The notes below the pieces were generated by a model. That model was given only the letters and a program-made list of their open reading frames with translations, was not told the origin of the DNA and did not search any database. The translations under genes were made by a program, and so were the position numbers. A stretch of DNA of 64,000 nt, taken from NCBI GenBank assembly GCA_938031175.1, contig CALHGZ010000009.1:62001-126000 (forward strand), in the 5' to 3' direction. Position 1 is the first letter of the stretch; each line of letters opens with the position of its first letter. This DNA is from Candidatus Kapaibacterium sp. (GTDB lineage: Bacteria > Bacteroidota > Ignavibacteria > Kapaibacteriales > UBA2268). Positions 48,509-57,198 of the stretch are shown in pieces.

Positions 48509-50164
48509 TCAGAGCATAATCGTTTCTTGGTTCATATTTTCTAAACTTTGGACAATGGCTTGCAAAGTAGTACCGGCTAAATATCCATCTATAACTCTAT
48601 GGTCATAGGTCAAGGATAAATAAATCATATCTCTAATTACAATTAAATATTCGCCGTCTATCAATCTAACAACAGGCCTTTTTTGAATAGCACCCAGACC
48701 GAGTATAGCTGTTTGTGGCTGATTTATTATTGGTGTTCCAAATAAAGTGCCAGCAGTACCATAGTTTGTTATCGTAAAGGTACCGCCTTGAATGTCATCG
48801 GGATTAAGTTTTTTGTTTCGAGCTCTGTTTGCTAGGTCAGTTATTGCTCTTTGTAAACCGGTAAGGCTTAAGGTTTCGGCATATTTAATTACGGGGACGA
48901 TTAAGTTGCCATCAGGTAATGCAGTAGCCATTCCAAGATGTATTCGTTTATGTCTAATGATGTTTGTCCCGTCAACGCTGACATTGATCATTGGATTTTT
49001 TAATATACCTTCGATTGCAGCGCGAGCAAAAAATGGTGTATAGGTTAATTTTATACCTTCACGTTTTTCAAATTCGTCTTTAAATTTCTCTCTAAAACGG
49101 ACAATTTGAGTAACGTCGGCTTCCGTAACACTTGTAACGTGTGCTGAGGTATGTTTAGAATAAACCATATGTTCAGCGATAATCTGACGTACTCTGTCCA
49201 TTGGTATAATTTCTATGTCGTCACCGGTTGTTGGTGGTAAATATTTTTCTTGTGTAGTAGTTTTACTTATTTTGACTGTTGGTTTTGCGGGTTCTTCTAA
49301 AGTTATAGTTTTTTCAACTTGTGGCTTTGCTACTCTTGTCTCGATATAAGCAAGTAAATCCTTTTTAGTAACTCTACCATCTATTCCTGTACCGGTAATT
49401 GAAGCAAGTTCTTCTTCAGTGATATTATGTTCTGAGGCGATTGTGCGCACTACAGGTGAGTAAAATCTTTTGCCAATGTTTTTAGCTACTTTTTCCTGTA
49501 TATGGGTTTCAGTTTTTGCTTGTGGTTTTGTTATTGGAGTTTGAATCTGTTCGATTTTCTCTGTAGTTGTAGTAAATGTACCGGCAGTTGCAATTTTTGC
49601 AATAACAGCACCAACTTCGACTGTTTCACCTTCTTTGGCGATGATTTCCTGCAAAATACCACTTGCAGGTGATGGAACTTCGGTATCAACTTTATCTGTT
49701 GAGATTTCAAGAATCATTTCGTCGCGTTCAACTTTTTCTCCGGGTTTTTTGAGCCATTTGGTAATAGTTCCTTCTTGGAGGGATTCGCCCATTTTGGGCA
49801 TTATAACTTCTATAATAGATTGATTGCTTGGTGCTGTTGTTTCTTTCTGCACTGGCATTTCTATTTTTATTTCGGATTTTTGCTGGTCAGGGTTAGTTTC
49901 TTGTTTAATTGTTTGTGCTTTATCGGTTTCGGTTTCAATCTCAGCGATGGGTTTGCCAACCTCAATGGTTTCATTTTCGTTAGCTAAAATTTTGACAATG
50001 ATTCCGGATGCAGGGGATGGAACTTCGGTGTCAACTTTGTCAGTAGAAATTTCGAGTAATGTTTCGTCTCTTTCTACTTTATCTCCCGGTTTTTTATGCC
50101 ACTTGATAATTGTACCTTCCTGCAATGATTCGCCCATTTTAGGCATTATAACTTCAACAATCAT
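48509..50164 (-). CDS. 2-oxoacid dehydrogenase E2 acyltransferase with two lipoyl domains
   Basis: Two 'IVEVIMPKMGESLQEGTIxKWxKKPGxKVERDExxLEISTDKVDTEVPSPASG' domains, peripheral subunit-binding domain, catalytic 'LTYDHRVIDGYLAG'. Confidence 0.93.
   Translation of the reverse strand: MIVEVIMPKMGESLQEGTIIKWHKKPGDKVERDETLLEISTDKVDTEVPSPASGIIVKILANENETIEVGKPIAEIETETDKAQTIKQETNPDQQKSEIKIEMPVQKETTAPSNQSIIEVIMPKMGESLQEGTITKWLKKPGEKVERDEMILEISTDKVDTEVPSPASGILQEIIAKEGETVEVGAVIAKIATAGTFTTTTEKIEQIQTPITKPQAKTETHIQEKVAKNIGKRFYSPVVRTIASEHNITEEELASITGTGIDGRVTKKDLLAYIETRVAKPQVEKTITLEEPAKPTVKISKTTTQEKYLPPTTGDDIEIIPMDRVRQIIAEHMVYSKHTSAHVTSVTEADVTQIVRFREKFKDEFEKREGIKLTYTPFFARAAIEGILKNPMINVSVDGTNIIRHKRIHLGMATALPDGNLIVPVIKYAETLSLTGLQRAITDLANRARNKKLNPDDIQGGTFTITNYGTAGTLFGTPIINQPQTAILGLGAIQKRPVVRLIDGEYLIVIRDMIYLSLTYDHRVIDGYLAGTTLQAIVQSLENMNQETIML
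49620..50164 (-). repeat. Tandem duplication of the lipoyl-domain coding segment inside the E2 gene
   Basis: Two approximately 190-bp segments are clearly alignable at DNA level (e.g. GATGGAACTTCGGT.TCAACTTT, GATTCGCCCATTTT.GGCATTATAACTTC), differing largely at third positions. Confidence 0.75.
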
Positions 50165-50242
50165 TTTATGACTCCACTATTTCTCATTCATTTAATAATT
50201 CAAAAGTGCAAATTACCAAAAATTAAGTGATTAATCAACCTG

Positions 50243-50291
50243 ATGAAAAAAAACCTTCAAAGTTCAAATATGTTAAAAAACTTTGAAGGTT
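50243..50291 (-). terminator. Rho-independent terminator downstream of the LolA-like gene
   Basis: Stem AACCTTCAAAGTT (50252-50264) / AACTTTGAAGGTT (50279-50291); A-run at 50246-50253 gives a U-tract on the minus strand. Confidence 0.85.
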
Positions 50292-50310
50292 GATATTTTA
50301 TCAAAGAAAA

Positions 50311-51006
50311 TTAGGGCTTAACAAATAAGGAATCCTCTACTGGTGGATCAATTTCGATTGAATCGTAATAGATTATCTGTTCAAAGTTTTGAACGTTAAT
50401 TTGTATTGTATGAGGCAAAGAAATACCATTTATTGTTTTTAAATCTTTGAATGACATTTTAATTTCACCAGATTCATCTGATTTAGCAATTAATTGGATG
50501 AGTTTATAATCGTTGGCTGTTATGTAGATATCTGCTTGTTCTTGGTCAATGCCAGGTAGGTAATTTATTCTAAATACATCAAAGCCTTCAATTTTTTCTC
50601 TACCGATTAATTTAAGTTTAGATTGTTCTTTATTATAATTATAAAGAGGACCCCATAGTAATTCAACGAATTGAGCAACTTGTCTTTTAGCTTGAGGAGG
50701 TAAATCGATAATTTGGCCTTGCTGGGAAGCCCAACCTGATTCACCACTAAAAACTCCGATGAAGGTTTGATCTTCAACATAAGTTTCATTTCTGAATTTT
50801 TGTGGATTTTTGTAATAGCTAACAAATTTCACTTCGGTTCCCATATAATTCAAATGTCCTTTTGCTAATAATGAAGTAATATTTTTTAGTTTTTCAATAC
50901 CATTTGTTTCAAAATATTTTTCAACTATATCTTCTTCTTTGCCGGCAAAAACATTAATGAACAGAGAAAAAATTAATGCCGTAAAAATTGCTGATTTGGA
51001 TTTCAT
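50311..51006 (-). CDS. Secreted LolA-like outer-membrane lipoprotein-sorting fold protein
   Basis: Signal peptide; 'FETNGIEKLKNITSLLAKG', 'QADIYITANDYKLIQLIAKSDESGEIKMSFKDLKTINGISLPHTIQI'. Confidence 0.6.
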   Translation of the reverse strand: MKSKSAIFTALIFSLFINVFAGKEEDIVEKYFETNGIEKLKNITSLLAKGHLNYMGTEVKFVSYYKNPQKFRNETYVEDQTFIGVFSGESGWASQQGQIIDLPPQAKRQVAQFVELLWGPLYNYNKEQSKLKLIGREKIEGFDVFRINYLPGIDQEQADIYITANDYKLIQLIAKSDESGEIKMSFKDLKTINGISLPHTIQINVQNFEQIIYYDSIEIDPPVEDSLFVKP

Positions 51007-51070
51007 ATAACACCTTGTTTTAATTAATTAAAAATATTGTTTATAAACGCTTGATTAAGTAATATATTTA

Positions 51071-51919
51071 CTATCGAAGAGTAATTTTTTTTAATTTCAT
51101 CATAAATTCTTTAGCTTCTAAACCTTTAAGTGAAGAATTTTCAATTAATTCATCTGAAAGTCTATCGAAATTAATTATTTGTTTTAGAACATTGATTTCT
51201 TGCTTTGACAAATTAATACCACCGAGTATGTAATCTTCAAAAGCTTCCCACGTAATTGGAACTGCAATTTTAAGGATTTCAGCAATTTTTTCAGCATAAA
51301 CACGAATTTCATATTGAGCATGCCAATCTAATCGTAACTTTAAGAAATGCAGTAGGTTATGCAAGTCAATTTTCCAATACCATTCGGTGTAAGTTGAAAG
51401 TGGAAGATTGATACGAGCTAATTCTCTTGCAAGGTTTTTTTCGAGCATACTTTGGTATTGACTATAGAGTAAGTATTGTGATTCCTGTAAAATTTGCAAA
51501 ATAAGCTTAGCTGTTTCTTCAGGTAATCTTTCCTCATCGCGTCCTTGTTTGTTGATAGTACTTTGAGTTCTGATTTGCTCAATTTCAGGTACATAAAATT
51601 CGTCCTTCATCTCTGAGTATCTTCCACTATATTCGTTTACGTTTGCGGTGCGGTGCCTTATCCATTGCCTTGCAACAAAAATTGGTAATTTTATATGGAA
51701 TTTGAATTCCACCATTTCGAAGGGAGAAGTATGACGGTGACGCATTAAATATCTAATTAGCTCGCGATCTGCACTTGGTGTTTTTGTTCCTTTGCCGTAG
51801 GATACGCGGGCAGCTTGAACAATTGATGAGTCATCGCCCATAGCATCTATCAATCTGATAAATCCTTTATCAAGGCATTTAATTTCTTTACCAAGAATCT
51901 TGCTTAGTGCTTCATTCAT
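51071..51919 (-). CDS. thyX: FAD-dependent thymidylate synthase
   Basis: ThyX motif '[17 protein letters not shown]'; '[32 protein letters not shown]'; '[26 protein letters not shown]'. Confidence 0.96.
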   Translation of the reverse strand: MNEALSKILGKEIKCLDKGFIRLIDAMGDDSSIVQAARVSYGKGTKTPSADRELIRYLMRHRHTSPFEMVEFKFHIKLPIFVARQWIRHRTANVNEYSGRYSEMKDEFYVPEIEQIRTQSTINKQGRDEERLPEETAKLILQILQESQYLLYSQYQSMLEKNLARELARINLPLSTYTEWYWKIDLHNLLHFLKLRLDWHAQYEIRVYAEKIAEILKIAVPITWEAFEDYILGGINLSKQEINVLKQIINFDRLSDELIENSSLKGLEAKEFMMKLKKITLR

Positions 51920-52062
51920 ATATCTTACTTTAAATTATCAAATAATTAAATTATAAAATTACTAAAATTTAAGTCAATTGAAATCATTAATTTTGCAATT
52001 GTTTTTAGAAAGAATCATATCTTTAAATAAACAATTTTTAAACTATAAATTTACAGGAACAG

Positions 52063-53070
52063 ATGGAACAAAAAATCGGAAGAAGGAAAATAATATTAAG
52101 CGGAATACAACCTTCAGGTAAATTACATCTCGGTAATTTAATAGGGGCAATAAGGAACTGGGTTCGTTTACAGGATGAATATCAATGTTATTTTGCTATA
52201 GTTGATATGCATGCAATAACTGTCCCTACTGAACCATCAAAACTTAAAGTGCAGACTTTAGATTTGGCAGCAATGCTTATCGCCTGCGGTATTGACCCAA
52301 ATAAAAGTGTATTGTTTATTCAATCCCATGTACCAGAACACGCACAACTTGCATGGGTATTGAACTGCTACACTTCGATGGGTGAATTGAACCGAATGAC
52401 ACAATTTAAGGACAAATCAGCCAAGCAGAAAGATTTTATCAATGTCGGGCTTTTTACATATCCAGTTCTTCAGGCTGCAGATATATTATTGTACCAAGCC
52501 GATTTAGTTCCAGTTGGTGAAGACCAAAAGCAACATTTGGAATTATCGAGAAACATAGCTGAGCGATTTAACTATTATTTCCCTGATACATTTAATTTGC
52601 CGGAACCAATGATACCTGAGGTTGGTGCGAGAATTATGAGTTTACAAGATCCTACAAAAAAAATGTCAAAATCAGATGAGAATGAAAAATCTATAATATA
52701 CATTAGCGATAGCGAGAATGAAATCAAAAATAAAATCAAACGTGCCGTTACTGATTCAGGTGCAAATGTTAAATACACAGATAAAAAGCCAGGTATTAAA
52801 AATTTAATAGCTATTTATCATATTGCAACTGGCTTGTCAATACCTGAAATTGAACAAAAATTTGCTAATAAGGGTTACGGGGAATTTAAAGTTGCTGTTG
52901 CTGAAGCGCTGGTTGAATATTTAACTCCAATAAGGAATAAATATTTGGAGCTAAAGTCAAACCAGAAAGAATTGAAATCAATATTGGCAAGTGGTGCTGA
53001 TGCCGCCAGAAAAGTTGCAAATAAAACATTGAGAAAAGTATACAAAAAAATTGGTTTTATTGTTGAGTAA
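52063..53070 (+). CDS. trpS: Tryptophanyl-tRNA synthetase
   Basis: 'ILSGIQPSGKLHLGNLIGAIRNW', 'GEDQKQHLELSRNIAERFN', 'KKMSKSD'. Confidence 0.96.
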   Translation: MEQKIGRRKIILSGIQPSGKLHLGNLIGAIRNWVRLQDEYQCYFAIVDMHAITVPTEPSKLKVQTLDLAAMLIACGIDPNKSVLFIQSHVPEHAQLAWVLNCYTSMGELNRMTQFKDKSAKQKDFINVGLFTYPVLQAADILLYQADLVPVGEDQKQHLELSRNIAERFNYYFPDTFNLPEPMIPEVGARIMSLQDPTKKMSKSDENEKSIIYISDSENEIKNKIKRAVTDSGANVKYTDKKPGIKNLIAIYHIATGLSIPEIEQKFANKGYGEFKVAVAEALVEYLTPIRNKYLELKSNQKELKSILASGADAARKVANKTLRKVYKKIGFIVE

Positions 53071-53142
53071 CAATATAAATTTTATATTATTCGTTTATAG
53101 CACTGAAAATTTTTAGTATATAAAATAATTGGGTGTAGAGCC

Positions 53143-53436
53143 ATGCCGACATATTTGTACAAATGTCAAACCTGTGGTAATGAATTTACTTATGAACAAA
53201 AAATAAGCGAACCAGCACTTACGCATTGTCCAGCTGAAATTTGTCCCAGTCTGGAAAAAGGCAAAGGCTTGGTCATGCGAAAGATCAGTAAAAATGTGAG
53301 TTTTGTTTTTAATGGTAATGGATTTTATTTAACTGACTACGTTCACAAAAAGGAGAAGTCAGCAGAAAATACTTGTAATACTGCTGATTCTTCTTGTCCT
53401 GCTTGTGTGTCAAATGTTAGCAAAAATGTAGCATAA
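53143..53436 (+). CDS. FmdB-family zinc-ribbon protein
   Basis: 'MPTYLYKCQTCGNEFTYEQKI..THCPAEICP', 'NGNGFYLTDY' and a Cys-rich tail. Confidence 0.85.
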   Translation: MPTYLYKCQTCGNEFTYEQKISEPALTHCPAEICPSLEKGKGLVMRKISKNVSFVFNGNGFYLTDYVHKKEKSAENTCNTADSSCPACVSNVSKNVA

Positions 53437-53459
53437 ATGATCAAAACACGATTTTTAGG

Positions 53460-53486
53460 ACCACCCGAGAAAGGGTGGTTTTTTTA
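53460..53486 (+). terminator. Rho-independent terminator after the FmdB-like gene
   Basis: ACCACCC (53460-53466) GAGAAA GGGTGGT (53473-53479) followed by a T run. Confidence 0.9.
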
Positions 53487-53554
53487 TTTTTAATAAGTAA
53501 AGCAAATGAATTCTACGTTCATTTTTCATAACTTATGAGAGAAAGTCATTGAAT

Positions 53555-53956
53555 CTAATTATTTATATATTTGATAATTAATTTATCTTTTTCGAGATTA
53601 ATTATTTGAATTTTGATAGTTTGTCTATTAACTATAACTTCAATTGTATTAGGGCTGATTTTTTTCCACGAACCATTTTTGCTTTGCTTCTCAGCATTTT
53701 GTTCAATACTACCATAATTCAATGTCCCATCTAGGAAAAATTCAAAGAAGACTCTATCTTTTGCTGGAGGAAGTTCAAAATCGGAATTGCGAAAAACTAT
53801 ATATTCGTCAAAGTCTTCTTCATAAGAGTGAATCCATTTTTGATGAAATTCTTTAACTTTAACTTCAAGAAAATTACTATTTCTACATTGGAAGAGGTTA
53901 ATGAATGAAATGATCACAATTAAAGCAAGTTTTATTGGTTTAGTGTAATTTATCAT
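53555..53956 (-). CDS. Hypothetical small lipoprotein
   Basis: 133-aa ORF with lipobox-like 'IISFINLFQC'; no family recognised. Confidence 0.5.
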   Translation of the reverse strand: MINYTKPIKLALIVIISFINLFQCRNSNFLEVKVKEFHQKWIHSYEEDFDEYIVFRNSDFELPPAKDRVFFEFFLDGTLNYGSIEQNAEKQSKNGSWKKISPNTIEVIVNRQTIKIQIINLEKDKLIIKYINN

Positions 53957-54081
53957 TTTAACAATAATAATGATAATGGACTATAATGAGTTATTAACGA
54001 AGCTATAATATTTTTGATTGTTATAAATTTCATTTTGCTTTTTGTAATTTGCACTTTATTTTAAAATCATAATAACATAAT

Positions 54082-56340
54082 ATGACACTAAAGTTAATCA
54101 AAAAAGAGGACACAAAAGTATTAAATGCACATATTTTATCTAATCTCAATCCTCGTCAGCAGGAGGCTGTTCAATATACCGCCGGACCATTATTAATAGT
54201 TGCAGGAGCTGGCAGCGGAAAGACAAGAGTGCTAACTTACCGTATTGCGTATTTAATAAATCTTGGTGTCAAACCCGAGAGAATATTAGCTTTGACTTTT
54301 ACGAACAAGGCTGCCGAAGAGATGAAAAGTCGAATAGCAACACTTGTGGATAAATATCAAGCAATGAAAGTATGGGCTGGTACATTTCATTCGATTTTTG
54401 CTCGAATTTTGCGAATTGAATCTAATCATCTTGGTTATACATCATCGTTTTCAATATATGATACAGATGATTCAATACGATTAATCAAGCAAATTGTTGA
54501 TCGATCGAATATTTCTCTCCAGAAATTAACACCTCAATCAATACAATCAAAAATAAGTTGGGCAAAAAACCAGATGATAAGCTGGCAAAAATATGCTGCA
54601 TCGGCTCAGACCCCATTCGATAAGTTTATTGCAAATGTTTTTGCAGAGTATGAAAAACGGCTCAGATTAAACAATGCAATGGATTTTGATGATTTGCTTT
54701 TAAATATGATTGCCTTGCTAAAATCATCTGAAGAAATAAAATCGAAATACTGTAATAGATTTGAACATATATTGATAGATGAATATCAGGACACAAATCG
54801 GGCGCAATACGAAGCACTTAAAATTCTTTCATCTAAGCACCGAAATATTTGCGTTGTTGGGGATGATGCTCAAAGTATATATAGGTGGCGCGGTGCAGAA
54901 ATCAGAAATATTCTTGATTTCAGCAAAGATTATTCTGATGCAAAATTAATTCGCTTAGAGCAAAATTACCGTTCAACTAAAATAATACTTGAAGCGGCAG
55001 ACTCACTTATCGCATATAATAAGAATCAAATTCCAAAGAAATTGTGGACTGAAAATAGCAAAGGCGAAAAAATTGAATTATTTGTATGCGAGGATGAGTC
55101 TGAAGAAGCAGAAAAAATATGTAGTCGAATAAAACAATTTGTAGATACAGGCACTAAGCTTTCCGATATTGCAGTTTTTTATAGAACAAATGCACAATCT
55201 TTACCATTTGAAAATGAACTTCGGAAAGCAAATATACCTTATGTAGTTATAGGTGGTATGTCATTTTATAAACGGAAAGAAATAAAAGATATAATTGCTT
55301 ATCTGAGAATTTTGATAAATCCCCAAGATAATACATCTTTGCTTAGAATAATAAACGAACCACCAAGAGGTTTAGGAAATGTATCTATAAGGCATTATTT
55401 AGATTATGCAGAAAACTATAATATTCCATTTCTTGAAGCACTTGGTAATGCTGATGAAGTACCAAATCTGACTCATAATGCGAAAGAAGCAGGCAAGAAA
55501 TTTTATGAAATGATAATAAAATATTCTGAACTTATTAATGAATCACTCTCTGTTGATTTAATTTTGGAATATCTTGAAGCAAGCGGGCTTTTAAATATGT
55601 ACAGAGAGTTAAATACCGATGATGCCATTGACAGGTTAGAAAATATCGAACAATTTGTCAATGACATAGCCCGATTCATAGAGGTGAATCCGGATGGTGG
55701 ACTTAATGACTATTTACAGCAAATCACACTTGTATCTGATATAGATAATGTTGATTTTAGTAGTGGTAAAATTTCCTTGATGACACTACATTCAGCAAAA
55801 GGTCTTGAATATCCGATAGTATTCATAAGCGGGATTGAAGAGGGATTGCTGCCTTTTAGTCGTGCAAATCAAAATCCCGATGAGGAAGAGGAAGAACGTC
55901 GCTTATTTTATGTAGGAATAACACGGGCACAAAAGAAATTATTTTTTAGTTATGCTAAAGAACGGATGCGTTTTGGTTCTTATTACAGTCAGAATCCATC
56001 AAGGTTTTTGTCAGAAATAAAGAAGGAATTAATTGACTTTGGCGAATTTATGAATGTGACAAATGTACGTAAATCAAATCAGTTGCAAATAAACAGTTAC
56101 AGTCAATTAGCAGATGCGGATTATTATAGTCAATTGCCCCAGACTGAAATGACATTCAGAGTCGGGGATGTAGTTAAACACTCATACTTTGGTAAAGGGA
56201 AGATAACTGGTTTAGCTGGAGAAGGGGATAATCGAAGAGCAGTAGTATATTTCCCATCTGTTGGTGGGAAGAAACACTTGATGCTCAAATATGCTAATTT
56301 GGAGAAAGTGCCACCTGAAAGAAATAATAATTATGGTTGA
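54082..56340 (+). CDS. pcrA: UvrD/PcrA-type superfamily 1 helicase
   Basis: 'LNPRQQEAVQYTAGPLLIVAGAGSGKTRVLTYRIAYLI', 'ILIDEYQDTNRAQYE', 'VVGDDAQSIYRWRGAEIRNIL', 'LMTLHSAKGLEYPIVFI', 'EEERRLFYVGITRAQ'. Confidence 0.94.
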   Translation: MTLKLIKKEDTKVLNAHILSNLNPRQQEAVQYTAGPLLIVAGAGSGKTRVLTYRIAYLINLGVKPERILALTFTNKAAEEMKSRIATLVDKYQAMKVWAGTFHSIFARILRIESNHLGYTSSFSIYDTDDSIRLIKQIVDRSNISLQKLTPQSIQSKISWAKNQMISWQKYAASAQTPFDKFIANVFAEYEKRLRLNNAMDFDDLLLNMIALLKSSEEIKSKYCNRFEHILIDEYQDTNRAQYEALKILSSKHRNICVVGDDAQSIYRWRGAEIRNILDFSKDYSDAKLIRLEQNYRSTKIILEAADSLIAYNKNQIPKKLWTENSKGEKIELFVCEDESEEAEKICSRIKQFVDTGTKLSDIAVFYRTNAQSLPFENELRKANIPYVVIGGMSFYKRKEIKDIIAYLRILINPQDNTSLLRIINEPPRGLGNVSIRHYLDYAENYNIPFLEALGNADEVPNLTHNAKEAGKKFYEMIIKYSELINESLSVDLILEYLEASGLLNMYRELNTDDAIDRLENIEQFVNDIARFIEVNPDGGLNDYLQQITLVSDIDNVDFSSGKISLMTLHSAKGLEYPIVFISGIEEGLLPFSRANQNPDEEEEERRLFYVGITRAQKKLFFSYAKERMRFGSYYSQNPSRFLSEIKKELIDFGEFMNVTNVRKSNQLQINSYSQLADADYYSQLPQTEMTFRVGDVVKHSYFGKGKITGLAGEGDNRRAVVYFPSVGGKKHLMLKYANLEKVPPERNNNYG

Positions 56341-56343
56341 GAT

Positions 56344-57198
56344 ATGGAATTAATTAAATCAATTGTCGAAATGCAAAAAATTTCTAATGATTTGCGTTAT
56401 AATGGTCTGAAAATAGCTCTTGTACCAACAATGGGATATTTCCATGAAGGTCATTTATCACTTATGAGATATGCGAGGGAAAAAGCTCATAAAGTAATAA
56501 CATCCTTGTATGTAAATCCTACACAATTTGCTCAGAATGAAGATTTCAGCAAATATCCCCGTGATATTAATCGGGATTTTAGGCTTGCTGATGAAACCGG
56601 AATTGATTATTTATTCTTACCATCTAATGAGGAGATGTATCCTCCTGAATTTAATACATTTATTAATATAAAAGGGATTTCCGAAAAATTTGAGGGTAAA
56701 TCAAGACCTACTCATTTTAATGGAGTTGCAACAATTGTTGCAAAGCTTTTTAATATCACTCATCCACATATTGCCATTTTCGGTCAAAAAGATTATCAGC
56801 AAACACTTGTAATTAAGCAATTAGTCAAAGATTTGAATTTTGATATTGAAATTATAGTGCTGCCTACTTTTCGCGAACATGATGGATTAGCAATGAGTTC
56901 GAGAAACGTTTACCTTTCGGAGGATTTACGTACAAAAGCCACAATCATTTTTGAGACTTTGACCAAAGCTAAGGATTTAATTATTGCAGGCGAAAAAAAC
57001 GCACATAAAATTATTGAATTTATGAGAAATAACCTCGAAAGGGTGCGCGAATTAAGAATTGATTATGCTGTTGCTGTATGTGCCGAAAATTTGGAGGAAA
57101 AGCCAGATTTCGAGAGTAATGATAAGGTTGCTTTGCTAATTGCAGCTTATCTTGGTTCAACTCGTTTGATTGATAATATGTTAGTTAATGTACCTTAA
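56344..57198 (+). CDS. panC: Pantothenate synthetase
   Basis: 'ALVPTMGYFHEGHLSLMRYAREKAHKVITSLYVNPTQFAQNEDFSKYPRD', 'IFGQKDYQQTLVIKQLVKDLN', 'GLAMSSRNVYLS'. Confidence 0.96.
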   Translation: MELIKSIVEMQKISNDLRYNGLKIALVPTMGYFHEGHLSLMRYAREKAHKVITSLYVNPTQFAQNEDFSKYPRDINRDFRLADETGIDYLFLPSNEEMYPPEFNTFINIKGISEKFEGKSRPTHFNGVATIVAKLFNITHPHIAIFGQKDYQQTLVIKQLVKDLNFDIEIIVLPTFREHDGLAMSSRNVYLSEDLRTKATIIFETLTKAKDLIIAGEKNAHKIIEFMRNNLERVRELRIDYAVAVCAENLEEKPDFESNDKVALLIAAYLGSTRLIDNMLVNVP